DNA from: Paracoccus sp. N5 | GTDB taxonomy: Bacteria; Pseudomonadota; Alphaproteobacteria; Rhodobacterales; Rhodobacteraceae | Direction of reading: 5' to 3' | Length of the DNA: 64,000 nucleotides | Assembly: GCF_000371965.1 (NCBI RefSeq) | Contig: NZ_AQUO01000001.1 | Span: 2,612,001-2,676,000, forward strand | Part shown: one piece after another, positions 9,006 to 16,414 of the stretch | How the letters are laid out: every line of letters begins with the position of its first letter | Numbering within the stretch: the stretch's first letter is position 1 | Translations under genes and position numbers: made by a program | The notes under the pieces: model-generated | Told to the model about the DNA's origin: nothing | Database searches by the model: none | Seen by the model: only the letters and a program-made list of their open reading frames with translations

Positions 9006-9887
9006 ATGGATCTCCTGACGGACCTCGAGACGGTGTTGGCGGCGCGCACGACCGACAGCCTGTGGCGGTACTATACCGAGCGGCTGGCCGGGCTGGGGTT
9101 TCCCTATGCCTCTTATTGCAGCGTCCGCATCATCGAGACGGCGGGCGACCGGCAGGTCGACGATCGCCTGTTCCTGACCAATTGCACGCCGCGCCTGTTG
9201 CAGGAGATCCTGTCGCAGGACGCGCTGACCAGCGTGCCGATGTATCGCTGGATGGCGGGAAACCGCGGCAGCGAAAGCTGGGACTGGATGCGCCGGCTGC
9301 GCCAGGCCGGCCGGCTCAGCCCGGCCGAGGAGCGGATGCTGGACCTGTTCGCGCGCCACGGCCATATCGCGGGCTATGCGGTCGGCCTGGGCGACAGCGT
9401 GCAGCAGGTGCGGGCGGGGGTAATCCTGTCGGGCGCCCTGGGCGTGGACCAGCGCCGGCTGGACGGGCTGTGGCAGCAGCATGGCCCGCTGGTCGAGGCA
9501 CTGACCGGGTTGATCCACCTGCGGCTGTCGGTGCTGCCCTATGATCCGCCCGAGCAGGTGCTGACGCAGCGCCAGCGCGAGGTGCTGGAGCAGATCGCCG
9601 TCGGCCGCACCACGCAAGAGATCGCCGGGCTTCTGGGCGTGTCGCGAGCGACGGTGGAAAAGCACCTGCGCCTGGCGCGCCAGGCGCTGGCGGCGCGAAC
9701 CACGCCGCAGGCGATCCTGCTGGCCAGCAACCGCCGGCAGATCTTCGTCGATCCGGGCGAGACCTGCACCACCGAGGCCGGCGAGAGCCTGGCGGCTGGC
9801 CGCGCCTGGCGCTGCCAGAGCTTCGCGGCGACGGCCCCCCGGACCGAGGCGGCCGTCGCCAGGCTGCCGCGCTGCGGGCGGGTCTGA
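9006..9887 (+). CDS. LuxR-family transcriptional regulator (solo)
   Basis: 293-residue regulator with an N-terminal autoinducer-binding-type domain (about 1-165) and a C-terminal GerE/LuxR helix-turn-helix (about 180-245: LTQRQREVLEQIAVGRTTQEIA then GVSRATVEKHLRLARQAL). A further tail of about 45 residues with several Cys follows the HTH, which is longer than usual. In the ligand domain the Asp-Pro pair of acyl-homoserine-lactone receptors is not intact (QDALTSVPMYRW), so the ligand may not be a standard AHL. No luxI-type synthase lies nearby, making it a LuxR solo. I chose ATG 9006; upstream in-frame starts at 8868 and 8976 would add residues without similarity. Likely a cytoplasmic DNA-binding regulator, target unknown. 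Confidence 0.8.
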   Translation: MDLLTDLETVLAARTTDSLWRYYTERLAGLGFPYASYCSVRIIETAGDRQVDDRLFLTNCTPRLLQEILSQDALTSVPMYRWMAGNRGSESWDWMRRLRQAGRLSPAEERMLDLFARHGHIAGYAVGLGDSVQQVRAGVILSGALGVDQRRLDGLWQQHGPLVEALTGLIHLRLSVLPYDPPEQVLTQRQREVLEQIAVGRTTQEIAGLLGVSRATVEKHLRLARQALAARTTPQAILLASNRRQIFVDPGETCTTEAGESLAAGRAWRCQSFAATAPRTEAAVARLPRCGRV

Positions 9888-10272
9888 CAGTCGTGCCAGG
9901 GCGAGTGGCAAGGATCGTGCCGCAGGGGGTCTGCCCAGGGTCGCGGTGACCCGTCACGCCGTCCAGGACCTGACAAATGAGCCGGCGCCAGAGGGGGCAC
10001 CGACGCGAAAGCCGATGCCGATCATGCGGTCGGTCGGGTGGACTCTCGACCGTGCAGAGTGCCGGGAAGCCTGTGCGAAACGCCGAAAGCGCCGAGTAAA
10101 CCGCCGGGCGACCTGATGCGACCGCCGCAGGCCCGCGCCGCCGGTTCCTGAGGTCGCAGACCGCATTGCGAGCCAGCCGGAGGCCTGCGCCGCGAGTATG
10201 TCGCCGCGCTTCCTCGACCGCTGCCACCGCATGCGACCGGCCACCCGCCGGCAGGGCGCGAGAGGCGGCGTC
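9888..10272. other. Gene-free stretch between the LuxR gene and the tsf terminator
   Basis: About 385 bases with no coding region I can support. Open frames here have no family resemblance and mostly run antisense into tsf. It is somewhat less regular in codon-like periodicity than neighbouring genes. Nothing else recognised apart from the tsf terminator at its right edge. Confidence 0.5.
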
Positions 10273-10308
10273 CAAAAGAACAACGCCGGCCCTCGCGAAC
10301 CGGCGTTG
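10271..10308 (-). terminator. Rho-independent terminator of rpsB-tsf
   Basis: Reading the minus strand, a 9-bp perfect stem (CAACGCCGG / CCGGCGTTG, arms at 10300-10308 and 10281-10289) with a 10-base loop is followed by TTCTTTTGGA. It lies about 22 bases beyond the tsf stop codon. Confidence 0.85.
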
Positions 10309-10330
10309 CTGTCTGGCAGAAAGACGGGGC

Positions 10331-11242
10331 TCAGGCGCCGGCGCGGGTCTTGGCGACCTCGGCGGCGAAATCCTCTTCCTTCTTCTCGATGCCTTCGCCG
10401 ACCATGACCCGGGCGAAGCCGGTGATCTCGACGCCGGCCTCTTTCGCGGCCTGCTCGACGGTCAGGTCGGGGTTGATGACGAAAGCCTGGCCCAGCAGGG
10501 TGTTCTCGGCCACGAACTTCTTCATCCGGCCCGGGATGATGTTGTTTTGGATCACGGCCTCGGGCTTCGGCTTGGCCGAGGAGGCGTTCTCTTCCAGCGC
10601 CTTCGCGGTCTGGACTTCCAGCTCGCGCGCCAGCAGCGTCGGGTCGAGCGTCGCTTCCGACAGCGAGACCGGGTTGGTCGCGGCGATATGCATGGCGAAT
10701 TGCTTGCCGATGGCCTGCGCCTTGTCGGCCGGACCCTTCAGCGCGACCAGCACGCCGATCTTGCCCATGCCCTCGGTCGCGGCGTTGTGGACATAGGAGA
10801 CCACGGTATCGCCTTCCAGGACATGCATGCGGCGCAGGGTCAGGTTCTCGCCGATGCGGGCGATGGCGTCGGTCACGACTTCCGACACCGGCTTGCCGTT
10901 CAGATGCGTGGCGCGCAGCACCTCGACATCCTCGGCGGTTTCCAGCGCGACATTGGTGATCTCGCGCACCAGCGCCTGGAAGTCGGCGTTCTTGGCGACG
11001 AAGTCGGTTTCCGAGTTCAGCTCGACGGCGACGCCGCGGCCGGCCTTGACCGAGACACCCACCAGACCCTCGGCGGCGACGCGATCGGCCTTCTTGGCGG
11101 CTTTCGCCAGGCCCTTGGTGCGCAGCCAGTCCACGGCGGCTTCCATGTCGCCGTCGGTTTCGGTCAGCGCCTTCTTGGCGTCCATCATGCCCGCGCCGGT
11201 CGTTTCGCGCAGCTCTTTCACCATCGCAGCGGTGATAGCCAT
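10331..11242 (-). CDS. tsf: Elongation factor Ts
   Basis: Guanine-nucleotide exchange factor that recycles EF-Tu-GDP in translation elongation. The 303-residue product starts with a UBA-like domain (ITAAMVKELRETTGAGMMDAKKAL, residues 2-26), carries the TDFVAKNADF motif near residue 80 that contacts EF-Tu, and ends with the second core subdomain (VEITGFARVMVGEGIEKKEEDF). Length and order are those of the family. It follows rpsB by 101 bases on the same strand, the universal rpsB-tsf arrangement. A purine-rich AAGGAGAT sits just before the start. The end is marked by a strong terminator. Confidence 0.98.
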   Translation of the reverse strand: MAITAAMVKELRETTGAGMMDAKKALTETDGDMEAAVDWLRTKGLAKAAKKADRVAAEGLVGVSVKAGRGVAVELNSETDFVAKNADFQALVREITNVALETAEDVEVLRATHLNGKPVSEVVTDAIARIGENLTLRRMHVLEGDTVVSYVHNAATEGMGKIGVLVALKGPADKAQAIGKQFAMHIAATNPVSLSEATLDPTLLARELEVQTAKALEENASSAKPKPEAVIQNNIIPGRMKKFVAENTLLGQAFVINPDLTVEQAAKEAGVEITGFARVMVGEGIEKKEEDFAAEVAKTRAGA

Positions 11243-11268
11243 CGGGGATCTCCTTGCTTTTCAATGCG

Positions 11269-11336
11269 TCAGGCGGGGCTTATCCCCGCCTGATGAATAT
11301 TGCGTAAACCCTTGCGGGGGCGTCGGCCCCCGACGG
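11269..11336 (-). promoter_or_regulatory. Two hairpins in the rpsB-tsf spacer (possible attenuator)
   Basis: The 101-base spacer holds two strong dyads: a perfect 10-bp stem TCAGGCGGGG/CCCCGCCTGA (11269-11278 with 11284-11293) and a GGGGGC/GCCCCC-type stem near 11319-11334. Neither is followed by a T run on the minus strand. They could set the rpsB:tsf ratio by partial termination or RNA stabilisation, as an intergenic hairpin is thought to do in other bacteria. Confidence 0.5.
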
Positions 11337-11343
11337 TTTCCGA

Positions 11344-12117
11344 TCAGGCTTCGGCTTCTTCGGTCGCGCCTTCCAGCGTTTCCTCGACCGAGGCTTCCAG
11401 CGCGCCCAGGTCCACGCCGGCGGCGCCCATCTGCGCGGTCATGCCGTCCAGAGCGGCGCGCGAGGCCAGGTCGCAATACAGCGCGATGGCGCGGGCGGCG
11501 TCGTCGTTGCCCGGGATGATGTAGTCGACGCCCTTGGGCGAGCAGTTGGTATCGACCACGGCGACGACCGGAATGCCCAGTTTCTTGGCTTCCAGGATGG
11601 CCAGGTCTTCCTTGTTCACGTCGATGACGAACAGCAGGTCGGGCAGGCCGCCCATCTCGCGGATGCCGCCCAGCGAGGCTTGCAGCTTGGCCTGCTCGCG
11701 TTCCATCTGCAGACGCTCTTTCTTGGTCAGGCCCTCGGCGCCCGAACCCAGCGTCTCGTCCAGGGCCTTCAGGCGCTGGATCGACTGCGACACGGTTTTC
11801 CAGTTGGTCAGCGTGCCGCCCAGCCAGCGGTGGTTCATGTAGAACTGCGCCGAACGCTCGGCGGCATCGGCGATGGATTTCTGCGCCTGACGCTTGGTGC
11901 CGACAAAGAGCACGCGGCCGCCCTTGGCGACGGTGTCGCGCACGGCTTGCAGGGCGGCGTCCAGCATCGGGACGGTCTGGGTCAGGTCGAAGATGTGGAT
12001 GCCGTTGCGTTCACCATAGATGAACTCGGCCATGCGGGGGTTCCAGCGTTGCGTCTGGTGACCGTAGTGCACGCCAGCTTCAAGCAGCTGACGCATGGAG
12101 AATTCGGGAAGCGCCAT
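11344..12117 (-). CDS. rpsB: 30S ribosomal protein S2
   Basis: Small-subunit ribosomal protein bridging the head and body of the 30S particle. 257 residues, normal for alphaproteobacteria. Family signatures are clear: FSMRQLLEAGVHYGHQTQRWNP at the N-terminus, VLFVGTKRQAQ, RWLGGTLTNWKT, and PDLLFVIDVNKEDLAILEAKKLGIPVVAVVDTN, ending with the PGNDDAARAI block. The last 40 or so residues are an acidic, Ala/Glu-rich tail. It is the first gene of rpsB-tsf; the promoter must lie in 12118-12350. GGAAAGGAAC immediately upstream of the ATG serves as ribosome binding site. Confidence 0.98.
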   Translation of the reverse strand: MALPEFSMRQLLEAGVHYGHQTQRWNPRMAEFIYGERNGIHIFDLTQTVPMLDAALQAVRDTVAKGGRVLFVGTKRQAQKSIADAAERSAQFYMNHRWLGGTLTNWKTVSQSIQRLKALDETLGSGAEGLTKKERLQMEREQAKLQASLGGIREMGGLPDLLFVIDVNKEDLAILEAKKLGIPVVAVVDTNCSPKGVDYIIPGNDDAARAIALYCDLASRAALDGMTAQMGAAGVDLGALEASVEETLEGATEEAEA

Positions 12118-12448
12118 TCCATGTTCCTTTCCGGTTTGCGCCTTGGCAGGGTTTTCAGGGCGGATGCCCCAACCGGTGGACCTGCGGGAATGTCTCCCCC
12201 GAAGGCCCGACCCTGCCTGTGAAGTGCGCGCGACATAGTCCGGTTCGGCCGCGAATGCAAGCCCGAAGCCGCATCGGCTGGCCGCCAGGGCATCAAAAAA
12301 AGCGAACCGGACCGTTCGGCGGTCAACGATGTCTTAAACTCTTTGCGCGATGGTCGCGCAAGACGAACACCGATCCAGCCATGGGAAGATTGCGCATGAC
12401 CGTCCTGAAATCCGCCTGCCAGCGCCGCTATCCGTCCGGGGAATCGCG
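12118..12448. promoter_or_regulatory. Divergent upstream region of rpsB and the pseudo-receiver
   Basis: 331 bases separate the divergent starts of rpsB (-) and the response-regulator-like gene (+). No ORF of its own is convincing. It should contain the rpsB promoter and a leader in which S2 autoregulation often occurs; I could not define the boxes with confidence. Confidence 0.5.
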
Positions 12449-12814
12449 ATGACGCTGACGGTTTTGCTGCTGCATGACGATTCGGCGCTCTGCGCCCAGG
12501 CCTACGCCGCCCTGACCGAGGCGGGGCTGGAGGTCATTCCCGCTGTGGACGGGACGCAGGCGCTGGAACGGCTGGGCCAGCGCGAGATCGACGCCATCGT
12601 GACCGGGGTGAACATGGCCGGCCTGGACGGATTCGCCTTCATCGAGGCGGTGCGCCAGCAGCCGGCGCTTTACGGGATGCCGATCCTGGTGCTTTCGGCC
12701 GAGGCCATGCCGGACCTCAAGACCCGGGCCCGCAATGCCGGCGCCGCCGGCTGGCTGCCGCATCCTTTCGATCCGCAGCGGCTGGTCGAGACGGTGCTGG
12801 CCGTCACCGGCTGA
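12449..12814 (+). CDS. Single-domain CheY-like protein lacking the phospho-acceptor Asp
   Basis: 121-residue stand-alone receiver domain. The fold is easily followed: LTVLLLHDDS with the acidic pair at Asp10-Asp11, the beta-3 strand IDAIVTGVNMAGLDGF, the beta-4 LVLSAE with Ser83, and a beta-5 ending LPHPF. Aligned to CheY, the phosphorylated Asp of the ...SDWNMP... turn is Gly53 here, and the invariant Lys before the cis-Pro is His105. The protein therefore cannot be phosphorylated in the usual way and is a pseudo-receiver. ATG 12449 is chosen; the frame is open further up but without similarity. No kinase or output partner is adjacent. It could act constitutively by protein-protein contact, or be in early decay. 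Confidence 0.78.
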   Translation: MTLTVLLLHDDSALCAQAYAALTEAGLEVIPAVDGTQALERLGQREIDAIVTGVNMAGLDGFAFIEAVRQQPALYGMPILVLSAEAMPDLKTRARNAGAAGWLPHPFDPQRLVETVLAVTG

Positions 12815-12829
12815 GTGGTCGCAAGCGAC

Positions 12830-12852
12830 GGCCGCGCTTGCGCTGCGCGGCC
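12830..12852. terminator. GC-rich hairpin after the pseudo-receiver gene
   Basis: A perfect 8-bp stem GGCCGCGC/GCGCGGCC with a 7-base loop lies 16 bases past the stop. It has no T run, so intrinsic termination is uncertain. Confidence 0.4.
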
Positions 12853-12876
12853 CGAGGGGCTATCCGATCAGTCAAG

Positions 12877-12952
12877 GCCGGTTTAGCTCAGTTGGTAGAG
12901 CAGCTGATTTGTAATCAGAAGGTCGCGGGTTCGATTCCTGCAACCGGCACCA
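12877..12952 (+). tRNA. tRNA-Thr (UGU)
   Basis: 76-base cloverleaf: acceptor GCCGGTT pairs with AACCGGC, D-arm TAGCTCAGTTGGTAGAGCA, anticodon loop TTTGTAA giving anticodon TGT, T-arm GCGGGTTCGATTCCTGC, and an encoded 3' ACCA. The UGU anticodon reads ACA and ACG/ACU-type Thr codons. The DNA just downstream is an accessory-looking patch, as is common beside tRNA genes. Confidence 0.96.
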
Positions 12953-13379
12953 TTTCGCTTCCGCGAGTCCATATTTATCAATGATTTTCCATGGCATGAA
13001 GCCCCGTCCGGTGCACATAGAGGCACACATGGGGCCGTTTTGAAGCACGTTGAGAGAACTAAGGCCGGCTCTTCGGGATGTGGCGGGAACCAAGCGCGAG
13101 TTCAAGAAAAAGCTCGGGAATCCGAGAACGAAGCCCTTCGCGTTTGGCCTTGGTATCATGCGCAGGTCGAGCGGGAGATAGCTCAGGCGCGGCGTCAGGT
13201 TGCGCCAGGGGCCGATCCTTAGACGGAGAGGAAGGCCCATGAGGCTGCTCAACGGTGGGTCCAGACGATTGCACCTGATGCAGCTGCTGATCTGCGGGGC
13301 GTGCTGGCGGATCAGGTCGCTGGACCACACGCCCAAGACCCCGAAACAGAGGAGCCCATGCCGCGATCTCCGCTAGGGA
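12953..13379. other. Decayed stretch downstream of tRNA-Thr
   Basis: About 430 bases with lower and more even base composition than the flanks. The plus strand has a protein-like frame, VERTKAGSSGCGG onward to REIAQARRQVAPGADP (about 13049-13219), interrupted by TAG and continuing in the same frame as ERKAHEAAQRWVQTI and DLRGVLADQ. This reads like a small gene inactivated by a stop, but I recognise no family. The minus-strand frame here is tRNA antisense and not a gene. Confidence 0.4.
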
Positions 13380-13652
13380 CTAAATGGCTTGTCCTCGGGC
13401 GCCTGTTCTGGCGACGTTCAGGCTGGCGTCCAGGAGGTCCACGAACTCGCGCATGGTGTCCACGGTGCGACGACTGATGCCACAGGCCCCGGCGATCTGG
13501 TCCGCTGTATGGGCATAGCGTTGGTTTCCCGTGGGCTGGGTCTGGACCATTTCCCAGGCTCGGGCGCAGCGGGCGCGGCTGATGGTGAGGGGAGGCACGG
13601 GGGTGGTGTCATGGTCTATGTTCATTCTTCTGGGGATTTCCTTGGCGTTCAC
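13380..13652 (-). CDS. Small helix-turn-helix protein, function unknown
   Basis: 90 residues from a GTG start at 13652, supported by GGGAGGGG (minus strand, 13662-13669) nine bases before it; an ATG at 13625 would give 81 residues. The centre reads as a helix-turn-helix: HTADQIAGACGISRRTVDTMREFVDLLD at about residues 48-75, preceded by RARCARAWEMVQTQPTGNQRY. The order resembles the HTH part of ParB/KorB-like and phage-borne DNA-binding proteins, without a nuclease or partition domain, so it may be a fragment. It lies inside the decayed patch between tRNA-Thr and the SRP RNA gene. Lower codon bias than the core genes suggests acquisition. Function is not assigned. Confidence 0.5.
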   Translation of the reverse strand: MNAKEIPRRMNIDHDTTPVPPLTISRARCARAWEMVQTQPTGNQRYAHTADQIAGACGISRRTVDTMREFVDLLDASLNVARTGARGQAI

Positions 13653-13746
13653 CGGGCAAAACCCCTCCCGAGGTCCGAAGCGAGTCGCTGGCGGGCTGGG
13701 AGAGGATGCCGGCAGGTGTGTGGAGGGGAGGCCCTTAGAGGGGCGC

Positions 13747-14223
13747 TTAGGCGGCGCTGTCGAGGATCTGCTGCGCGGTCAAGGCCGAGCTCGATCCCGT
13801 CTCGCCCGCTTCGAAGGCCAGGCGCACCAGCGCCGCCAGATCCTCGGCCATCGTCTGAAACCGGTGGAACCGACGCGGCCGCGCAGGGCAGCATCGCCAT
13901 GCAGCGCTGCCAGACCGCAAGGTCGTAATCCTGCGTCGTGACCGGGAACGATGGGGCAGGGGCTCGCGTAGCTTGGCGATGTCCTTGGCGTGGCCGATCT
14001 GCGCCTGTAGCGCCGCGACGGCAGAGGGAAGCGCTGTTGTCGCCTCGCGCCGGGCGGGAGCAGAGGGGCGGTCAGCTCCTTCTTGCCGAGGATGGATTGC
14101 AGCGCGACCACGCGGGCGTAGAAGCGCCCACCAAATGTCGGACCTGACCAGCCATCTGCAATCCCCATTCTGGCGCCAGAAACGGAACCAAGCCCAGCAA
14201 GGCAAGGGATTTTCAGATTTCAA
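13747..14223 (-). pseudogene. Frameshifted remnant of an unidentified gene
   Basis: No single frame explains this stretch. On the minus strand, protein-like segments appear in succession in different frames: GGRFYARVVALQSILGKKEL (from about 14133), then SAVAALQAQIGHAKDIAKLREP (about 14025-13960), then TTQDYDLAVWQRCMAMLP (about 13935-13885), then MAEDLAALVRLAFEAGETGS to a stop at 13747. The pieces read as one protein broken by at least two frameshifts. I do not recognise the family; a phage- or transposon-related origin is possible given the location. Confidence 0.45.
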
Positions 14224-14241
14224 AATGTTAAGGGGAAAATC

Positions 14242-14342
14242 GGTGAGAGGCTGGACAACGACCCAAGCGGGACTCGTTACGGCTGCTTCCTTCCGGACCT
14301 GACCGGGTTGGCGAGGCGCTCGCCCGCGCCAACCTCTCGGCG
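14242..14342 (-). ncRNA. ffs: Signal recognition particle RNA (4.5S type)
   Basis: The minus strand contains the invariant SRP core GGTCAGGTCCGGAAGGAAGCAGCC (complement of about 14281-14305). The ends pair as expected for the small bacterial form: GAGAGGTTGG near 14340 with CCAGCCTCTC near 14250. The TAACGAGTCCCGCTTGGGTCG segment is typical of Rhodobacteraceae. A T-rich GATTTTCCCC follows the 3' end. It binds Ffh to target membrane proteins co-translationally. The exact termini are estimated to within a few bases. Written with the full motif split, the core is the diagnostic element. Confidence 0.92.
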
Positions 14343-14384
14343 CCTAGATAGGCGCGGGCGGCGGCGGATGCAAGCGCCTTGGCG

Positions 14385-16262
14385 TCACAGGTGCAGCCGC
14401 AGCCGCAGGAATCCGTCCGGGCCAAGCCCCGCCTGTTCGACCGGGGTGTCGAGGCGGTCGAGATGGCCGGCGGCGGCGGGCGAGGTCTCGAACAGGACCG
14501 AGGTGCCGGGCAGGGGCGAGAAACTCCAGCCGATGCGGGAATCGGGCGCCAGCACCCGGCGCTGCGCGACATAGCGGCGCAGCACCTCGCGCGTGCGGGC
14601 GGTGCTGTCCAGAAGCACCGGCCGGCCGGTGGCCACTGCCGCGAAAAGCCCGCAATCCGACAGCCGGTAGCTGTTCGTGACCAGGATGAACGGCTGGCCC
14701 GGGGCGACCGGCCGGCCGCGGTGGCGCAGGTCGGCGATGCGGTGGGAATCGGCATGCGCCAGCCGCCCGTCCGGCGCATAGCGCGGCGGTCGGCTGAGGT
14801 CGATCTGCCAGTCGAGCCCGTCGATCACGTCGAAATTGTAGCTCGGGAACTCGGGGTCGATCAGCGGCTGGTCGGAAAGGCCCGGCTCGACCCGCAGGAA
14901 CAGGCTGGCCGAGCGTTCCAACCATTCGCGCACCTCGGCCCCGGTCAGCCGGATGGCGCAGAGCCGGTTCGGGAACAGGTAGAGATCGGCGATGCTGCGC
15001 AGCGTCAGCCGCCCGGCCGGCACGTCGGTGTAATGCTGCGGCCCGCCGCGCCCGCCGGCCCGAAAGGGTGCGGCCGCCGAGAGGATCGGCAGATCCTGCC
15101 AGCGCGTGCCGCGCAGCGCCCGCCGCACATGCCAGCGCTGCGCCATGGTCACCAGCCGCAGCCCCGGATCCTGGCCGATGAGCGAGAAATAGCTGCTGAG
15201 CGCGCGCTCGGTGCGGCCGATGCGGCGGCGGAAATGCCGCAGGGTCTGGCGATGCGCCGGCATGGCCGGGCCGGTGACGGCGGGGTGGTCGGCCTCGGCC
15301 GCGACCGGCTCGGCCCGGCAGGTGAAATCGGCGATGCGCCAGGCGCTGCCGTCATGCTGCAGCCGCAGGTCGATCAGCCCCAGATGCGAGCCCCAGAAGC
15401 CCGGCATCACCGCGGGCTTCCCGGCCAGCGTTCCGCGCTCGGCGTCGATGCCGGGGCCACCGGGATGGCTGGCCGAGGGAAAGACCCGATGCGTATGGCC
15501 GGCGATCACCAGGTCGAGTCCCGGCAGGGCGGCCAGCGCGGTGGCCGCATTCTCCATCATCGGTTGCGGCTCCAGCGCGCCGATGCCGCTGTGCGACAGC
15601 GCCAGCACCAGGTCGGCGCCGCGCTGGCGCAGGGCGGCAATGCCGGCGCGGGCCGAGTCGAGGATATCGGCGACCGCGATCTCGGGGCGCAGGGCCGGTT
15701 CCCAGTCGACGGTCTGCGGCGGCAGGAAGCCCAGGACGCCGATGCGCAGCCGGCGCGGGCGGCCCCGGCGGTCCAGGAAGCGCCGCTCCAGCAGCAGATG
15801 CGGGCTGACCGGCAGCGGCCGGCGCGGCTGCAGGTTGCTGGCGACGATCGGGAACGCCGCCCCTTCCAGGCTGGCGCGCAGAAAGCCCAGGCCGAAGCTG
15901 AAATCGTGGTTGCCGACCGTGGCCGCGTCATAGCCGAGCGCGTTCATCGCAGCGATGGCCGGGTGGCGACGGCGCGGGCCGATGCCGCCGGATTCGGCCA
16001 GGTAGTCGCCCATCGGGCTGCCTTGCAGCGCGTCGCCATTGTCGAAAAGCAGGCAGTTCGGCACCTGCTGGCGCGCGCGCGCGATCAGCGCCGCCGCCCG
16101 CGACAGGCCCAGCCGCTCGGACGGCCGGTCGGCCAGGTAATCATAGCCCAGCACATGCATGTGCAGATCCGTCGTCGCCATCACCCGCAGGTCGAGGCAA
16201 TCCTCGGCAGGGCCGGAAGCCGCGGTGGCAGCGTGACGGGGCAGGGCGGGATCGTGATCCAT
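14385..16262 (-). CDS. cpdB: 2',3'-cyclic-nucleotide 2'-phosphodiesterase / 3'-nucleotidase
   Basis: Metallophosphatase of the 5'-nucleotidase/CpdB family that hydrolyses 2',3'-cyclic nucleotides and 3'-nucleotides for phosphate and nucleoside recovery. The 625-residue protein has the N-terminal dimetal domain with TTDLHMHVLGYDY, DNGDALQGSP, VGNHDFSFG, ALSHSGIG and IAGHTHRVFPS, and the C-terminal substrate-binding half ending with ILVTNSYRL. Unlike the periplasmic E. coli enzyme there is no signal peptide: the N-terminus is hydrophilic (MDHDPALPRHAATAASG), so a cytoplasmic location or unrecognised export is implied. No upstream in-frame start restores a signal sequence before the divergent SRPBCC gene region. 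Family assignment is strong. Confidence 0.9.
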   Translation of the reverse strand: MDHDPALPRHAATAASGPAEDCLDLRVMATTDLHMHVLGYDYLADRPSERLGLSRAAALIARARQQVPNCLLFDNGDALQGSPMGDYLAESGGIGPRRRHPAIAAMNALGYDAATVGNHDFSFGLGFLRASLEGAAFPIVASNLQPRRPLPVSPHLLLERRFLDRRGRPRRLRIGVLGFLPPQTVDWEPALRPEIAVADILDSARAGIAALRQRGADLVLALSHSGIGALEPQPMMENAATALAALPGLDLVIAGHTHRVFPSASHPGGPGIDAERGTLAGKPAVMPGFWGSHLGLIDLRLQHDGSAWRIADFTCRAEPVAAEADHPAVTGPAMPAHRQTLRHFRRRIGRTERALSSYFSLIGQDPGLRLVTMAQRWHVRRALRGTRWQDLPILSAAAPFRAGGRGGPQHYTDVPAGRLTLRSIADLYLFPNRLCAIRLTGAEVREWLERSASLFLRVEPGLSDQPLIDPEFPSYNFDVIDGLDWQIDLSRPPRYAPDGRLAHADSHRIADLRHRGRPVAPGQPFILVTNSYRLSDCGLFAAVATGRPVLLDSTARTREVLRRYVAQRRVLAPDSRIGWSFSPLPGTSVLFETSPAAAGHLDRLDTPVEQAGLGPDGFLRLRLHL

Positions 16263-16414
16263 TGTCCATGCATGCGGACATTATAAGCATTATGCAACCT
16301 TGGATTGCATATTGACGCTGCGTCGCCGATACGGTGGGGTGCGCTTGCATGCTGCGCTGCAACATGGGAAAAACCGCGCATGATGCTTTGGGCGTTTTCA
16401 GCAGTGGACCTTCG

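Noticed and set aside
10166..11293. Plus-strand ORF of 375 codons over tsf
   Set aside because: Antisense of tsf; repeats and Leu/Gly/His/Arg bias, no motif.
12872..13336. Minus-strand ORF of 154 codons over tRNA-Thr
   Set aside because: Its C-terminal part (SNPRPSDYKSAALPTELNRP) is the well-known false translation of tRNA-Thr antisense.
12953..14241. Prophage or CRISPR locus
   Set aside because: No integrase, capsid or portal-like protein and no regular spacers; only decayed fragments.
14379..16286. Plus-strand ORF of 635 codons
   Set aside because: Antisense of cpdB, which has full metal motifs; the plus frame has none.
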